The notes: generated from the letters alone by a model not told the origin. Shown: positions 1-8,303, counted from the stretch's first letter. The stretch is DNA of 64,000 nucleotides from Bacteroidales bacterium (GCA_016715075.1 JADKBK010000003.1:62001-126000); one strand, 5' to 3'. Numbers and translations: made by a program.

Positions 1-427
1 CCCCCGCTCTTTTAGTTACGTCTTCAAAAGTGCCATCGCCATTATTCCTGTAAAGATGATTCTCAGGCATTACTTCCGGCTTTTCAGAACCACTGAATCC
101 TTCTATCCATGTGCCATTAGAGAGATACAGATCAATATACCCATCCTGGTCGAAATCCAGAAAAGAGGCTCCACCCCCGCTTGATTCAATAATATTGTTC
201 AGATGTTCCTCACCGACACTATGAATAAAATCAAGTCCGGCCGCAAGCCCGATCTCCTGAAAGTAATCTCCATCCGCAGCTGGTAATTTTATTTCTGACT
301 GATTTTTATCCTTTGATGCTTTTTTAGAATTGTGCTGACATGCTGACAGGAGTACCAAAATGATGAGTACGGGCACAATAAACCTGTATTCAATTACATT
401 CCTGTAATAATTCAACATTCTTTTCAT
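1..427 (-). CDS. FG-GAP/CRTAC1-like lipoprotein, N-terminal part (cut by window edge)
   Basis: About 142 codons read leftward from the ATG at 427 and run off the window. The start MKRMLNYY is followed by a hydrophobic stretch and a lipobox (LLSAC), so the product is probably an exported lipoprotein. The mature part has GGGASFLDFDQDGYIDLYLSNG, cited here only as a D-x-D-x-D-G calcium-binding loop typical of FG-GAP/VCBS beta-propeller repeats, and later LYRNNGDGTFEDVT, which is characteristic of CRTAC1/ASPIC-UnbV proteins. Such proteins are common near polysaccharide-use genes in Bacteroidota; their exact role is mostly unknown. Not recognised beyond family level; the missing C-terminus would show whether an ASPIC/UnbV domain is present. 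Confidence 0.75.
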   Translation of the reverse strand, partial: MKRMLNYYRNVIEYRFIVPVLIILVLLSACQHNSKKASKDKNQSEIKLPAADGDYFQEIGLAAGLDFIHSVGEEHLNNIIESSGGGASFLDFDQDGYIDLYLSNGTWIEGFSGSEKPEVMPENHLYRNNGDGTFEDVTKRAG

Positions 428-683
428 TAGGTCAGGTTTTAGGTAACAACGCAAACTTATTCATTTATTCCATCTAAAAAATGGAATAAAAAAATTTAAC
501 AGTTCGAACCATTAGATTTAAGTCAATTTTAAGATTACAGGCAACCGGGTTAAAATTATTTTAACATTATGAATATTCAGACTTATCACACTAAAAACTC
601 AATAGTATCCAAAAAACTGATGTAATTTAGCCTGATAATGGGTTGCATATTTGAATTGCAAATATTCCTAATACCAATAACAG

Positions 684-3092
684 GTGACCAGTGATATTAA
701 TACAGATCAAACAAAATCAACTGCGGCAGTATTATCTGAATTAAAAGTACAGGCCGGCAAAGGTCTTTCTGATGAAGAAGTTAAACAACGGCAAATAGTC
801 TATGGACTAAATGAAGTTTTGGAAAAAAAACAATTAATGTTTCTTCTTTTTCTGAAACACTTCTGGGGACTTACTGCCATAATGCTGGAGATTACCATCG
901 TACTGTCATTTTTGCTTCATAAATATGTAGATGTTTATCTGATCGGAGGCTTAATGCTGTTCAATGCAATAATTGGCTTTATACAGGAAAGCAAAGCTTC
1001 AAAAACAGTTAAGGCATTAAAACAAAGTTTACAGGTACTTGTGCGTGTTTTGAGAAACTCTGAATGGCAGCAGGTACCAGCCGGTCAATTGGTTCCTGGT
1101 GATATTGTACGTATCCGTACCGGGGATTTTATTAGGGCAGATGCTAAAATACTCTCAGGTGAAGCTGGCGCAGATCAATCTGCCCTTACGGGAGAATCTA
1201 TGCTCATCAGCAAAAAAGAAGGTGATATGTTCTTCTCCGGATCTGTAGTAAAGAATGGAGAATGCAATGCTGTGGTGATATCAACAGGGGCTAGTACTTT
1301 CTTTGGAAAGACGATACAATTGGTTCAGATGGCGAAACCACGCCTTCATATGGAAGAAGTTGTAGCCAATGTTGTGAAAATACTGTTTTCAATTGTGCTG
1401 CTATTCGTTGGCATAACAATAGCAGTTTCTTTGCTGAGAGGGGAGACTTTTATATCCATGCTTCCGTTAGTGCTGATTTTATTGGTAACTGCGGTTCCCG
1501 TGGCAATGCCTGCCATGTTTACTGTAAGTATGGCTAAAGGTTCACAGCAGTTAGCTGCCAAAGGAATCCTGGTGAGCCGGTTAAGCGCTGCAGAAGATGC
1601 TGCAACCATGACTACACTGTGCATTGACAAAACCGGGACTATTACACAGAATAAATTATCTGTACAGGAAATAGAGCCTGAAGAAAACTTTACTATCGGG
1701 GATATTTTACGATACGGTGTTCTGGCATCCGTAGCTGCAAATAACGATCCGATTGATATGGCCTTTCTGCAAAAAGCTGCTGAGTCTAAAACAGATACAT
1801 CAGGCTACTCCCAAATTTCATTTACTCCATTTTCATCTGCGCTAAAAAGGACAGAAGCCATAGTCCAAAAAGATGGCAGGCAGTTTAAAGTAATGAAGGG
1901 TGCCTATAATACTATCAAAGGTTTATGCAACCTACAACATTCAAAACTTGATATTACTGTTGATGAATGGGCAGCAAAAGGCTTAAAGACAATCGCAATA
2001 GCTATTCAGGAGGATAATGTAACAAATATGTTAGGGATTGTGTCGCTGGTTGACCCTCCTCTTTCCGATTCTGCAAAGATGATTACAGCAATAAAAGGGT
2101 TGGGGGTGAAAGTTAAAATGCTTACAGGCGATGCATTGCCGATTGCCAGGGAGATAGCTGCACGGGTAGGTGTGGGTGATGATATTGCTTCTGCAGGGTT
2201 GTTGCGGGAGGACACAGCGGGCAGAGACAGTCATTCAATAATTATTGCCCATGACGGTTTTGCGGAAGTACTGCCGGAAGATAAATTTTCCATTGTCAGA
2301 ACCTTACAGAAACATCATGAGATTACAGGAATGACGGGTGACGGCGTTAATGATGCTCCTGCTTTAAAACAGGCTGAAGTGGGTATTGCAGTTAAATCCG
2401 CAACAGATGCTGCCAAACAAGCTGCAAGCGTAATTTTACTTCATGATGGCCTTGAAAGTATTATCAGCCTTATTACAGTTGGTCGCACAATACATCACCG
2501 TATCAGCAATTGGGTTGTCAGTAAAATTTCAAAAACAATATTTACAGTAGTGTATGTATGTGTCGCTTATATTATAACAGGACAGTTCGTGGTTAGCGCT
2601 TTTGATATGGTTCTGCTTCTTTTTATAATTGATTTCGTAACACTGACATTATCTACAGACATAGTAAGCTGGTCAAAAAAACCTGAAAGCTGGAAAATAA
2701 AACCACTTGTAAAAGATGGGGTTCTTCTGGGTATATTTTTGATTGCAGAGGCTTTGGCATGGTTGTTTATCGGAAAGAAGTATCTTGATATTACTGACTT
2801 AAATCAATTGCACTCCTTCGGATTCGCCACTCTGTTTTTTGCAGGCATTTTCAACATATTTGTTGTACGGACACCTACCCGGTTTTATAAACAACCTATT
2901 GGCAGAAACTTATTAACGGCAATAATAGCTGATATCATCCTTGCCTGCTTAATCCTTTCCTTGGGCCTGCCGGGCTTCAATATATTGCCGATTCATGTGA
3001 CTGTTAGCACTTTATTATATTTTGCCTTTTGCAGTCTGATTATTAATGACTGGATTAAAGTAAGACTAAATAATCATGATTTAGGAACGTGA
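684..3092 (+). CDS. P-type ATPase, plasma-membrane H+-ATPase type (P3A)
   Basis: An 802-residue P-type cation pump, predicted to use ATP to export protons across the inner membrane. Seen in the sequence: the N-terminal cation-transporter segment, LTGES in the actuator domain near residue 168, DKTGT with the phosphorylated Asp near residue 315, TGDGVND near residue 551, and hydrophobic segments around 60-105, 230-285 and 620-790. Overall length and the short nucleotide-binding domain fit the proton-efflux P3A group rather than heavy-metal pumps, which have CPC and N-terminal metal domains; none is seen. The start is GTG: an in-frame TAA lies at 678-680 and no ATG sits between. The gene stands alone, with a 256-bp AT-rich gap upstream. 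Substrate (H+ versus another cation) is inferred from family resemblance only. Confidence 0.88.
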   Translation: MTSDINTDQTKSTAAVLSELKVQAGKGLSDEEVKQRQIVYGLNEVLEKKQLMFLLFLKHFWGLTAIMLEITIVLSFLLHKYVDVYLIGGLMLFNAIIGFIQESKASKTVKALKQSLQVLVRVLRNSEWQQVPAGQLVPGDIVRIRTGDFIRADAKILSGEAGADQSALTGESMLISKKEGDMFFSGSVVKNGECNAVVISTGASTFFGKTIQLVQMAKPRLHMEEVVANVVKILFSIVLLFVGITIAVSLLRGETFISMLPLVLILLVTAVPVAMPAMFTVSMAKGSQQLAAKGILVSRLSAAEDAATMTTLCIDKTGTITQNKLSVQEIEPEENFTIGDILRYGVLASVAANNDPIDMAFLQKAAESKTDTSGYSQISFTPFSSALKRTEAIVQKDGRQFKVMKGAYNTIKGLCNLQHSKLDITVDEWAAKGLKTIAIAIQEDNVTNMLGIVSLVDPPLSDSAKMITAIKGLGVKVKMLTGDALPIAREIAARVGVGDDIASAGLLREDTAGRDSHSIIIAHDGFAEVLPEDKFSIVRTLQKHHEITGMTGDGVNDAPALKQAEVGIAVKSATDAAKQAASVILLHDGLESIISLITVGRTIHHRISNWVVSKISKTIFTVVYVCVAYIITGQFVVSAFDMVLLLFIIDFVTLTLSTDIVSWSKKPESWKIKPLVKDGVLLGIFLIAEALAWLFIGKKYLDITDLNQLHSFGFATLFFAGIFNIFVVRTPTRFYKQPIGRNLLTAIIADIILACLILSLGLPGFNILPIHVTVSTLLYFAFCSLIINDWIKVRLNNHDLGT

Positions 3093-3146
3093 AAGTTTAA
3101 AATTATTAAAATTGTCAGCTTTTCAGCTTGTAAAAGTATTTCCCTG

Positions 3147-3356
3147 TTATAAGCAACCCGCCAAAACGAAGAGAGCAAATACAAGGCTGCTGAGAGCCAG
3201 AGAAAATTCCGGACGTCCGGTTCCGCAACCCACGTCAATTATATCAGAGCCCTGTTCGATAATATTTTTTATCTGTCCGAATAATTTATCCTGGTTAGGA
3301 GCGATAATTTTATCATAAAACCAACCATCGTACCAGTGATTTTTGTTTTCTGTCAT
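3147..3356 (-). pseudogene. N-terminal remnant of a class I SAM methyltransferase
   Basis: A 69-codon reading frame begins like a small methyltransferase (MTENKNHWYDGWFYDKIIAP) and reaches the SAM-binding motif I, DIIDVGCGTGR, near residue 38. Just after the motif the sequence stops resembling a methyltransferase and ends in a hydrophobic tail with a stop. A complete enzyme of this family would be about 200 residues, so roughly two thirds is missing. I infer a deletion whose junction lies close to 3190-3200. It could still be translated but cannot form a full SAM fold. It sits directly downstream of the thioredoxin genes on the same strand. Confidence 0.6.
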
Positions 3357-3379
3357 GACTCTCAGGATGTAATTACCTA

Positions 3380-3679
3380 TTAAATATTTTGCATAAGGAC
3401 ATTCTTTAACTGGCTTTTACTGACAACTCCGGATTGTCTCCAGATCTGCTTCCCGTTTTTAAAAATAATAATTGTAGGCACACTTTGAACATTATATCGT
3501 CCGGCTATCTGATTATTAGTATCAACATCAATTTTTATAACACGTACAGTATCGCCAAGTTCAGCTGCCACCTCTTTCAGAATCGGTGACTGCATTTTGC
3601 AGGGGCCGCACCAGAGTGCATGAAAATCAACTATTACAGGTTTTGAATCACTTATAATGGAATCAAAGTTTCCTTTCAT
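3380..3679 (-). CDS. thioredoxin (99 aa)
   Basis: A compact single-domain thioredoxin. The active site is WCGPCK (about residues 23-28) preceded by the usual VDFHALWC strand, and the conserved cis-Pro lies in SVPTIIIFKNGKQ. The cysteine pair would reduce protein disulfides in the cytoplasm; no signal peptide is visible. It is the last intact gene of a minus-strand series holding four thioredoxin-fold genes, an FAD oxidoreductase and a broken thioredoxin reductase. It is close to trxA in length, but with four paralogues here I do not assign the symbol. Confidence 0.9.
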   Translation of the reverse strand: MKGNFDSIISDSKPVIVDFHALWCGPCKMQSPILKEVAAELGDTVRVIKIDVDTNNQIAGRYNVQSVPTIIIFKNGKQIWRQSGVVSKSQLKNVLMQNI

Positions 3680-3697
3680 GTTTTCAAATTTTATGTT

Positions 3698-3778
3698 TTA
3701 ACTGTCATTCGGACATGCTGCAACACACTCCGTACATTTGGAACAGGAGTAACAGTTTATCCGGCTCGTTCCTTTTGA
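3698..3778 (-). pseudogene. ferredoxin-like [4Fe-4S] fragment without a start codon
   Basis: Between the thioredoxin and the FAD oxidoreductase the minus strand reads INCYSCSKCTECVAACPND and then TAA. This has the C-x2-C-x2-C-x3-C-P spacing of a bacterial [4Fe-4S] ferredoxin motif. No ATG, GTG or TTG lies in frame before the cysteines; an in-frame TAA is found near 3785. It is therefore a remnant of a ferredoxin domain rather than a functional small gene, unless it is reached by frameshifting from the upstream oxidoreductase. The length is too small for a complete two-cluster ferredoxin. Confidence 0.45.
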
Positions 3779-3795
3779 CTTTTATATGCAAAAAT

Positions 3796-4962
3796 CTACA
3801 ATCCGGGCAATCTTGGAAATTTGCCTAGTTTTGTCAATCTGGAATAAACTCCCCAGCCCTTTTTCATCCAATGACCAACAACAGGCATTGGTATCATAAG
3901 AGCCCTTTTACCGTTACGGAATATGAAAGCGGCGCCATCTCCGGTATCCATAACACAAAGAATGCTCAGATGCTCTTTATATCTCTTTCTCCCGGTACTA
4001 CCTTTTTCAGTTTCAATAATGTTGTATGCTGCATTTCTCCCCATTAGTTCAGCCAGATGTCCCTGTTTTGCTATCCAGTCTGGCCCCTCAATTGCAGCTA
4101 TATCTCCAATTGCATAAACATTCCTGAATCCCTGAACTTCACAATAATTATTGATCTTGATAAAACCGGCTTCTGAAAGAGGAAGATCAGATTCAGTCAG
4201 TGCTGAAGGTCCTTTTCCCGCAGCAATGAACATAATAAGATCGGAATGCAGTTTTGAATCATCTTCGAATATTACTCCATCAGGCACAAACTCCCTGATC
4301 TTCTTCCCAAATTGTTTTCTGATATTATATCCTGAAAACATTTTATCGATCATTCCCAGGGCACCTCTTCCCATTTTAGCTCCAGGCTCATCCATAGGGG
4401 CAAAAAAAGTCAACTCAAAGTTTTGCCTGATATTTTTTCTCTTCAGGTAGTTATGAATATTAAATATCAATTCAAATGCAGGCCCTCCTCTTACAGCAGA
4501 TTTATCATTAGGATTCCCGCCAAAGCCTATTGCTATTTTACCACTTTTTTTTGCGACCAGTTCATCAATCCTGTCTCTTATCTCGACAGACATTTCCGGC
4601 CTGGCACAGATAGATAATGTGTTTGATAATCCTTTGTGCTGCATTTTTTCAGCTCCGAATGCCACAACAAGATAATCATAGCTTAAAGTATTGTTTTCAC
4701 ATAATACTTTTTTCCCTGAAGCTTGTATTCCTGTAACTTTGTCTATTATTATGTTAAAAGGATATTTTTTCTGTATACCTGATAAAGGAATCTTAACATC
4801 CTCAAATTCCTTTAAGTGGACAGGAATCCAGATGGAGACCGGATACAAATACAAATAGTCTCGTTCTGAAACAAGAGTTATATCGAATAGTCTCTTTTTC
4901 TGCAATTCAATAGCAGTCTGTAACCCGGCAAATCCTCCACCAAGTATTAGAACTTTCTTCAT
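3796..4962 (-). CDS. NAD(P)/FAD-dependent oxidoreductase, sulfide:quinone reductase/NDH-2-like
   Basis: A 388-residue flavoprotein of the pyridine-nucleotide-disulfide oxidoreductase superfamily. The N-terminus KVLILGGGFAGLQTA is the FAD Rossmann motif. The second dinucleotide region (IAIGFGGNP, about residue 145) and the C-terminal FAD contact (VYAIGDIAAIEGPDW, about residue 305) are present. It resembles SQR and type II NADH dehydrogenase relatives. The substrate cannot be fixed: several cysteines exist but no clear CxxC pair. It lies between thioredoxin genes in the same orientation, so it may act as a redox partner or use sulfide or polysulfide as substrate. A second, larger SQR-like gene lies near 12.3 kb. 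Confidence 0.78.
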   Translation of the reverse strand: MKKVLILGGGFAGLQTAIELQKKRLFDITLVSERDYLYLYPVSIWIPVHLKEFEDVKIPLSGIQKKYPFNIIIDKVTGIQASGKKVLCENNTLSYDYLVVAFGAEKMQHKGLSNTLSICARPEMSVEIRDRIDELVAKKSGKIAIGFGGNPNDKSAVRGGPAFELIFNIHNYLKRKNIRQNFELTFFAPMDEPGAKMGRGALGMIDKMFSGYNIRKQFGKKIREFVPDGVIFEDDSKLHSDLIMFIAAGKGPSALTESDLPLSEAGFIKINNYCEVQGFRNVYAIGDIAAIEGPDWIAKQGHLAELMGRNAAYNIIETEKGSTGRKRYKEHLSILCVMDTGDGAAFIFRNGKRALMIPMPVVGHWMKKGWGVYSRLTKLGKFPRLPGL

Positions 4963-5024
4963 CTTTCAAGCAGTGTTAAATATTTATTAATGCAGAAATA
5001 ATGTCACTTCCGCATTGAATAGTA

Positions 5025-5444
5025 TCAATAGTCTTTTGATAATTTCTGCAATAGAAAGTCTTTTGATTTTACACCAACAAAACGGTCAACTTCGCTACCG
5101 TTTTTAAATAAAATCATTGTGGGTATATTCCTTACCTGGAATTTTTGAGCGAGAGACTGATATTGCTCAATATTCACCTTTCCAACATGTGAATTTCCGG
5201 TGAGTTCATCTGCAACATCATTGAGAACAGGAGCCATAATTCTGCACGGAGCACACCAGCTTGCCCAAAAATCGACAAGCACAAGCTTATTCTTTGTCTG
5301 ATGCTGAAAATTTTTATCAGTTAATGTCAATATCTTATCACTGTCGGAAACTGTTGGAATGTTTTTCATTTTAAAACGGGCCAAAACATAAAGCGTAACA
5401 AATACACCTATAATACTACCGATTATGATCAGGGTGTTATGCAT
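5025..5444 (-). CDS. membrane-anchored thioredoxin (139 aa)
   Basis: A thioredoxin domain behind one N-terminal hydrophobic segment (about residues 4-22, HNTLIIIGSIIGVFVTLYVL), so the product is probably anchored in the inner membrane. The active site is WCAPCR (about residue 64) and the cis-Pro lies in NIPTMILFKNG. The anchor has no obvious cleavage site; with RFKMK following it, the positive-inside rule would place the domain in the cytoplasm, but I cannot settle the topology. It belongs to the same minus-strand thioredoxin series as its neighbours. Confidence 0.85.
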   Translation of the reverse strand: MHNTLIIIGSIIGVFVTLYVLARFKMKNIPTVSDSDKILTLTDKNFQHQTKNKLVLVDFWASWCAPCRIMAPVLNDVADELTGNSHVGKVNIEQYQSLAQKFQVRNIPTMILFKNGSEVDRFVGVKSKDFLLQKLSKDY

Positions 5445-5463
5445 ATCAAACTGTTATTAATTG

Positions 5464-5612
5464 TTATTGTTTTACTCTCAATTCGTTTAAATAACCGGCA
5501 GCAGCCAGTGCTGCAATAGTTCCATCGCCCACTGCAGTAGTTACCTGCCGTCAGACCGGCAGGTCCAGCTCCCATGACAATAGCATCGTAGTGGTTATTT
5601 GATTCAATCTGA
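5464..5612 (-). pseudogene. thioredoxin reductase remnant with a large internal deletion
   Basis: Two ends of a thioredoxin reductase are stitched together here. The upstream part reads NHYDAIVMGAGPAGLTAG, the N-terminal FAD motif of TrxB. A few bases later, in the next frame, it reads TAVGDGTIAALAAAGYLNEL, the family's C-terminal FAD/helix motif, followed by a stop at 5464-5466. About 280 residues between them are absent and the two parts are not in the same frame. No start codon is seen ahead of the first part. The gene would have supplied electrons to the surrounding thioredoxins, so they now depend on another reductase. Confidence 0.75.
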
Positions 5613-5969
5613 CTAGGCTGTTACTTCTGCAGAAAACTCTTTGTTCAATATTGCTTTTACCTGTTCCTTATTCTGAATGCCTGAAGTAGCCTTTACAACT
5701 TTACCATTCCTGTAATATATTGTAAAAGGGATTCCCATAAATCCGCGAACTTCAGGTAAATTACGGATTACTGATGACTCCGGATTATCAAATTCCATAT
5801 CATAAAACTTTATATGCTTATATTCATCTTCAAGTTCTTCAGCAATCCCGTATACAGGAATACACATTGGGCCCATACGTCCGCAAATTACCATCACATT
5901 TTCATTTTCATTTATCACTTTCTGATGATCAGCGGCTGATTCGAGGTGTTGTAAATTTGTGTACAACAT
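5613..5969 (-). CDS. atypical thioredoxin-fold protein with C-x6-C motif
   Basis: A 118-residue thioredoxin-like protein. The fold is indicated by the strand ENVMVICG, a strand giving IKFYDMEF, and the cis-Pro region GIPFTIYYRNGKVV. Instead of WCGPC it carries ICGRMGPMCIPV, so its two cysteines are six residues apart. I recall similar GRMGPMC proteins in anaerobes annotated only as thioredoxin family. Whether the distant cysteines form a redox pair or bind something is unknown. It sits 20 bp from the next thioredoxin gene and is probably co-transcribed with it. Confidence 0.75.
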   Translation of the reverse strand: MLYTNLQHLESAADHQKVINENENVMVICGRMGPMCIPVYGIAEELEDEYKHIKFYDMEFDNPESSVIRNLPEVRGFMGIPFTIYYRNGKVVKATSGIQNKEQVKAILNKEFSAEVTA

Positions 5970-5989
5970 GATTTTTAGTTTTAATTTTG

Positions 5990-6364
5990 TTAGTTTTTCA
6001 GCAAAACATCCTGAATAACTCTTTCAAATGTCTGCCTGGGCAAAGCTCCCATAGCAGCCTGAGGTTGTCCTTCTATTGGGATGAACAGCAATGTAGGAAT
6101 GCTTTGGATTCCGAAAACAGAAGCCAGTTCCTGTTCATTCTCAGTATTTACCTTGTAAACCATAATTTTTCCTGAATATTCCAGGGCAAGTTCTTCCAGT
6201 ATCGGAGCCACCATTTTGCAGGGAGAACACCAATCAGCATAAAAATCAACTATAGCAGGTAAGTTGCCTTCATATTTCCATTCTTTGCCTGTTTCATAGT
6301 TAAATACTTTTTCTTTGAATTCCTGTGCAGTAAGATGCACTACCTGATTAATAATTGTTTCCAT
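5990..6364 (-). CDS. thioredoxin (124 aa), first gene of the island
   Basis: A thioredoxin with an N-terminal extension of about 25 residues before the core. The active site is WCSPCK (about residue 46) and the cis-Pro is in SIPTLLFIPIEGQP. Length, the VDFYADWC strand and absence of a signal peptide point to a cytoplasmic disulfide reductase. It is the promoter-proximal gene of the minus-strand series ending near 3380, and it is transcribed divergently from the Crp/Fnr-type regulator at 6515. Confidence 0.9.
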   Translation of the reverse strand: METIINQVVHLTAQEFKEKVFNYETGKEWKYEGNLPAIVDFYADWCSPCKMVAPILEELALEYSGKIMVYKVNTENEQELASVFGIQSIPTLLFIPIEGQPQAAMGALPRQTFERVIQDVLLKN

Positions 6365-6447
6365 AATAATGATTTAATTTATGGGACAAAAATACTATGC
6401 AATGTCACATAAGCTGATAAATTGAGGGTTTAGCCCGACAATTCAAC

Positions 6448-6490
6448 AGTTGATTAAGGACAACTATTTTATTGATTTAAGTTAACTTTG
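6448..6490 (+). promoter_or_regulatory. Bacteroidota-type promoter and inverted repeat in the trx/crp divergent gap
   Basis: TAACTTTG at 6483-6490 matches the Bacteroidota -7 consensus TAnnTTTG and points toward the Crp/Fnr gene. Upstream, AGTTG at 6448-6452 and CAACT at 6461-6465 form an inverted repeat with an 8-base spacer, a plausible binding site for the divergent regulator. Both are sequence matches only. Confidence 0.45.
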
Positions 6491-6514
6491 TTCTTTTTGA
6501 TGAATCGATACGAC

Positions 6515-7210
6515 ATGAAAACCATACTCGAAACTGACAGTGATTTTATTTGGGATATCAAAGCGCCATGCTTTCAGATGCTTATTCCTGAAGAGACTGA
6601 ACTTGTAAGGGCAAGCAAGACTCAGGTGCTATTCCGGAAAGATGATCATCTTACCAAGCAGGGAGCCTTTGCCTCATATGTACTATTTGTTCTCGATGGG
6701 TTTGCGAGACAGTATCTTGAAGGTGATGGTATCAAGAACTATAATCTTCGGATAATTAAACCCGGGGAGTTTGTCGGATTGTCTGCAGTGTTTTCTGAAA
6801 ATACATTTAATTACTCCTCTGTCGCACTAACCGATTGTCATGTATTCCTGATTGAAAAGGAAGCTATTGCAAAAGTGATAAAGCAAAACGGATTGTTCGG
6901 TTTCAATATAATCAAGAGATATTGCGAACAGAATACTAACCTGCTCAACACTGTCAGGAATCTTATGTATAAGCAGATGAATGGCAGGATGGCAGATGCG
7001 TTACTATATATTGACAGCTTAAAAAATGTGAAAACAGATATTTTTCAGCTTCTCTCAAGAAAGGATCTTGCAGATTTTGCAGGCATTTCGACCGAAAGTA
7101 CAGTAAAACTCCTCAAGATATTTGAGAAAGATGGATTAATTGAACTTCATGAAAAAGATATAAAAATTGTTAATCAAACTGGATTACTTGACATAAGCAG
7201 GAGGGGCTGA
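6515..7210 (+). CDS. Crp/Fnr-family transcriptional regulator
   Basis: A cyclic-nucleotide-binding-fold regulator with a C-terminal winged helix-turn-helix. The sensor beta-barrel spans about residues 20-120 (GDGIKNYNLRIIKPGEFVG marks the turn region). The DNA-binding part includes SRKDLADFAGISTESTVKLL near residue 190. The four-cysteine pattern of an oxygen-sensing Fnr is not seen. I choose the ATG at 6515 because an upstream TTG (6488) falls inside the -7 promoter box and the ATG at 6500 would be nearly leaderless. It is divergent from the thioredoxin island, so it may regulate it; the ligand is unknown. Confidence 0.83.
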   Translation: MKTILETDSDFIWDIKAPCFQMLIPEETELVRASKTQVLFRKDDHLTKQGAFASYVLFVLDGFARQYLEGDGIKNYNLRIIKPGEFVGLSAVFSENTFNYSSVALTDCHVFLIEKEAIAKVIKQNGLFGFNIIKRYCEQNTNLLNTVRNLMYKQMNGRMADALLYIDSLKNVKTDIFQLLSRKDLADFAGISTESTVKLLKIFEKDGLIELHEKDIKIVNQTGLLDISRRG

Positions 7211-7238
7211 TGCTTAAATAATAGCTCCGTAAACATCT

Positions 7239-7871
7239 ATGACTGATAGCGAGGTAATCATTAAGATCCTGAGTGGTGACCGGGATAAATTCCGGGTACT
7301 TGTTGAGAAGTATCAGTCAATGGTGTTTCGAACCTGTATAGGTTTTTTACATGATAAGGACGACGCTGATGATCTTACACAGGATATTTTTCTGCAAGCC
7401 TACCAGTCTTTGAATGGGTTTAAGGGAGAAGCCTCTTTTTCAACATGGCTATACCGGATCGCAGTTAATGCTTCACTCAATAAAGTTCGCAAAAAAACCG
7501 GCCACCCCGTTTTTCAAAGGATAGATTCCTTCCTTCAATCAGCAAAAGGGAAAGAAGTATTTCCACCGGTATCTGACACAGACAATCCGGAAAGTATTCT
7601 AATCAGGCAGGAGAATAGTAAGTGGGTTCAGAACGCACTTGATAGTCTGCCTGAAAACCAGAGAACTGCCATTGTACTTAGTAAATATGATGACCTTTCT
7701 CAAAAAGAAATTGCTGATATATTGAATACAACAGAAGGTGCTATTGAAGCACTTATTCAACGTGCCAAAGCAAATCTCAGAGTGAAATTATCATATTCAT
7801 ATAAAAAAATAAAAAAACACCGTAGGAAAAATATAAGTTTTGTTTCTAACCATAAAAATGAATTAAAATGA
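7239..7871 (+). CDS. RNA polymerase ECF sigma factor
   Basis: A 210-residue sigma-70 family protein with region 2 (about residues 22-90, containing DDADDLTQDIFLQAYQSL and FSTWLYRIAVN) and region 4 (about 130-185, with LPENQRTAIVLSKYDDLSQ and a helix-turn-helix). No region 3 is present, which defines the extracytoplasmic-function group. Its last codons overlap the start of an anti-sigma factor (ATGA), so the two are translationally coupled. Likely target genes include the downstream secreted proteins, by analogy with other autoregulated ECF operons. The very basic tail (KKIKKHRRKN) is a mild oddity. Confidence 0.9.
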   Translation: MTDSEVIIKILSGDRDKFRVLVEKYQSMVFRTCIGFLHDKDDADDLTQDIFLQAYQSLNGFKGEASFSTWLYRIAVNASLNKVRKKTGHPVFQRIDSFLQSAKGKEVFPPVSDTDNPESILIRQENSKWVQNALDSLPENQRTAIVLSKYDDLSQKEIADILNTTEGAIEALIQRAKANLRVKLSYSYKKIKKHRRKNISFVSNHKNELK

Positions 7872-8293
7872 ATTGTCAGTTATGCCAGAAAAAACTAGAT
7901 GCATATCGCGAGGGAATACTCTCCGACGATATGAGAACTCAGGTTAAAGCTCATCTGAAGTTATGTGCTGAATGTGGCGAAAGCTATAGAATCCAACTAC
8001 TTGCAGATAGTGTCGTAAACGATGAAAAGATGATCATTCCGGATAATGACCTAACTTCCAGGATAATGGCCCGGTTAGAAAATTCGACGGAAACAGGTTA
8101 CAGAAATATTTCTCCCTTCAGAAAGGTATTGAAACCTGCTTTGATAATCACATCTTTGGCTGCAGCCATTTTTGCCGGGGTATTAATAGGAAATATTTAC
8201 AAACCTTCAGTGAGGGAATTGTCACAACCTCTTGAACTTGCACTTATTGATGATGTTGCAATTGAGTCAGTTGATATACTTTCAAATCAGTAA
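7868..8293 (+). CDS. anti-sigma factor with zinc-finger (zf-HC2) domain
   Basis: A 141-residue protein beginning MNCQLCQKKLDAYREG, followed by VKAHLKLCAEC: the H-x3-C-x2-C pattern of the ZAS anti-sigma domain. One transmembrane helix follows at about residues 95-118 (PALIITSLAAAIFAGVLIG), leaving a short periplasmic tail. The domain would hold the preceding ECF sigma factor at the membrane until a periplasmic signal arrives. The start overlaps the sigma stop by four bases. The zinc and redox behaviour of this particular protein is inferred. Confidence 0.85.
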   Translation: MNCQLCQKKLDAYREGILSDDMRTQVKAHLKLCAECGESYRIQLLADSVVNDEKMIIPDNDLTSRIMARLENSTETGYRNISPFRKVLKPALIITSLAAAIFAGVLIGNIYKPSVRELSQPLELALIDDVAIESVDILSNQ

Positions 8294-8303
8294 ACAGAAC
8301 ATA

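Noticed and set aside
5520..5560. CCTGCCG...CGGCAGG as a REP-type palindrome
   Set aside because: Both arms are part of the thioredoxin reductase FAD-motif coding sequence, so the symmetry is explained by coding.
6488..6514. TTG or first ATG as start of the Crp/Fnr gene
   Set aside because: TTG at 6488 is part of the TAACTTTG box; the ATG at 6500 would leave almost no leader. 6515 is preferred, though 6500 cannot be excluded.
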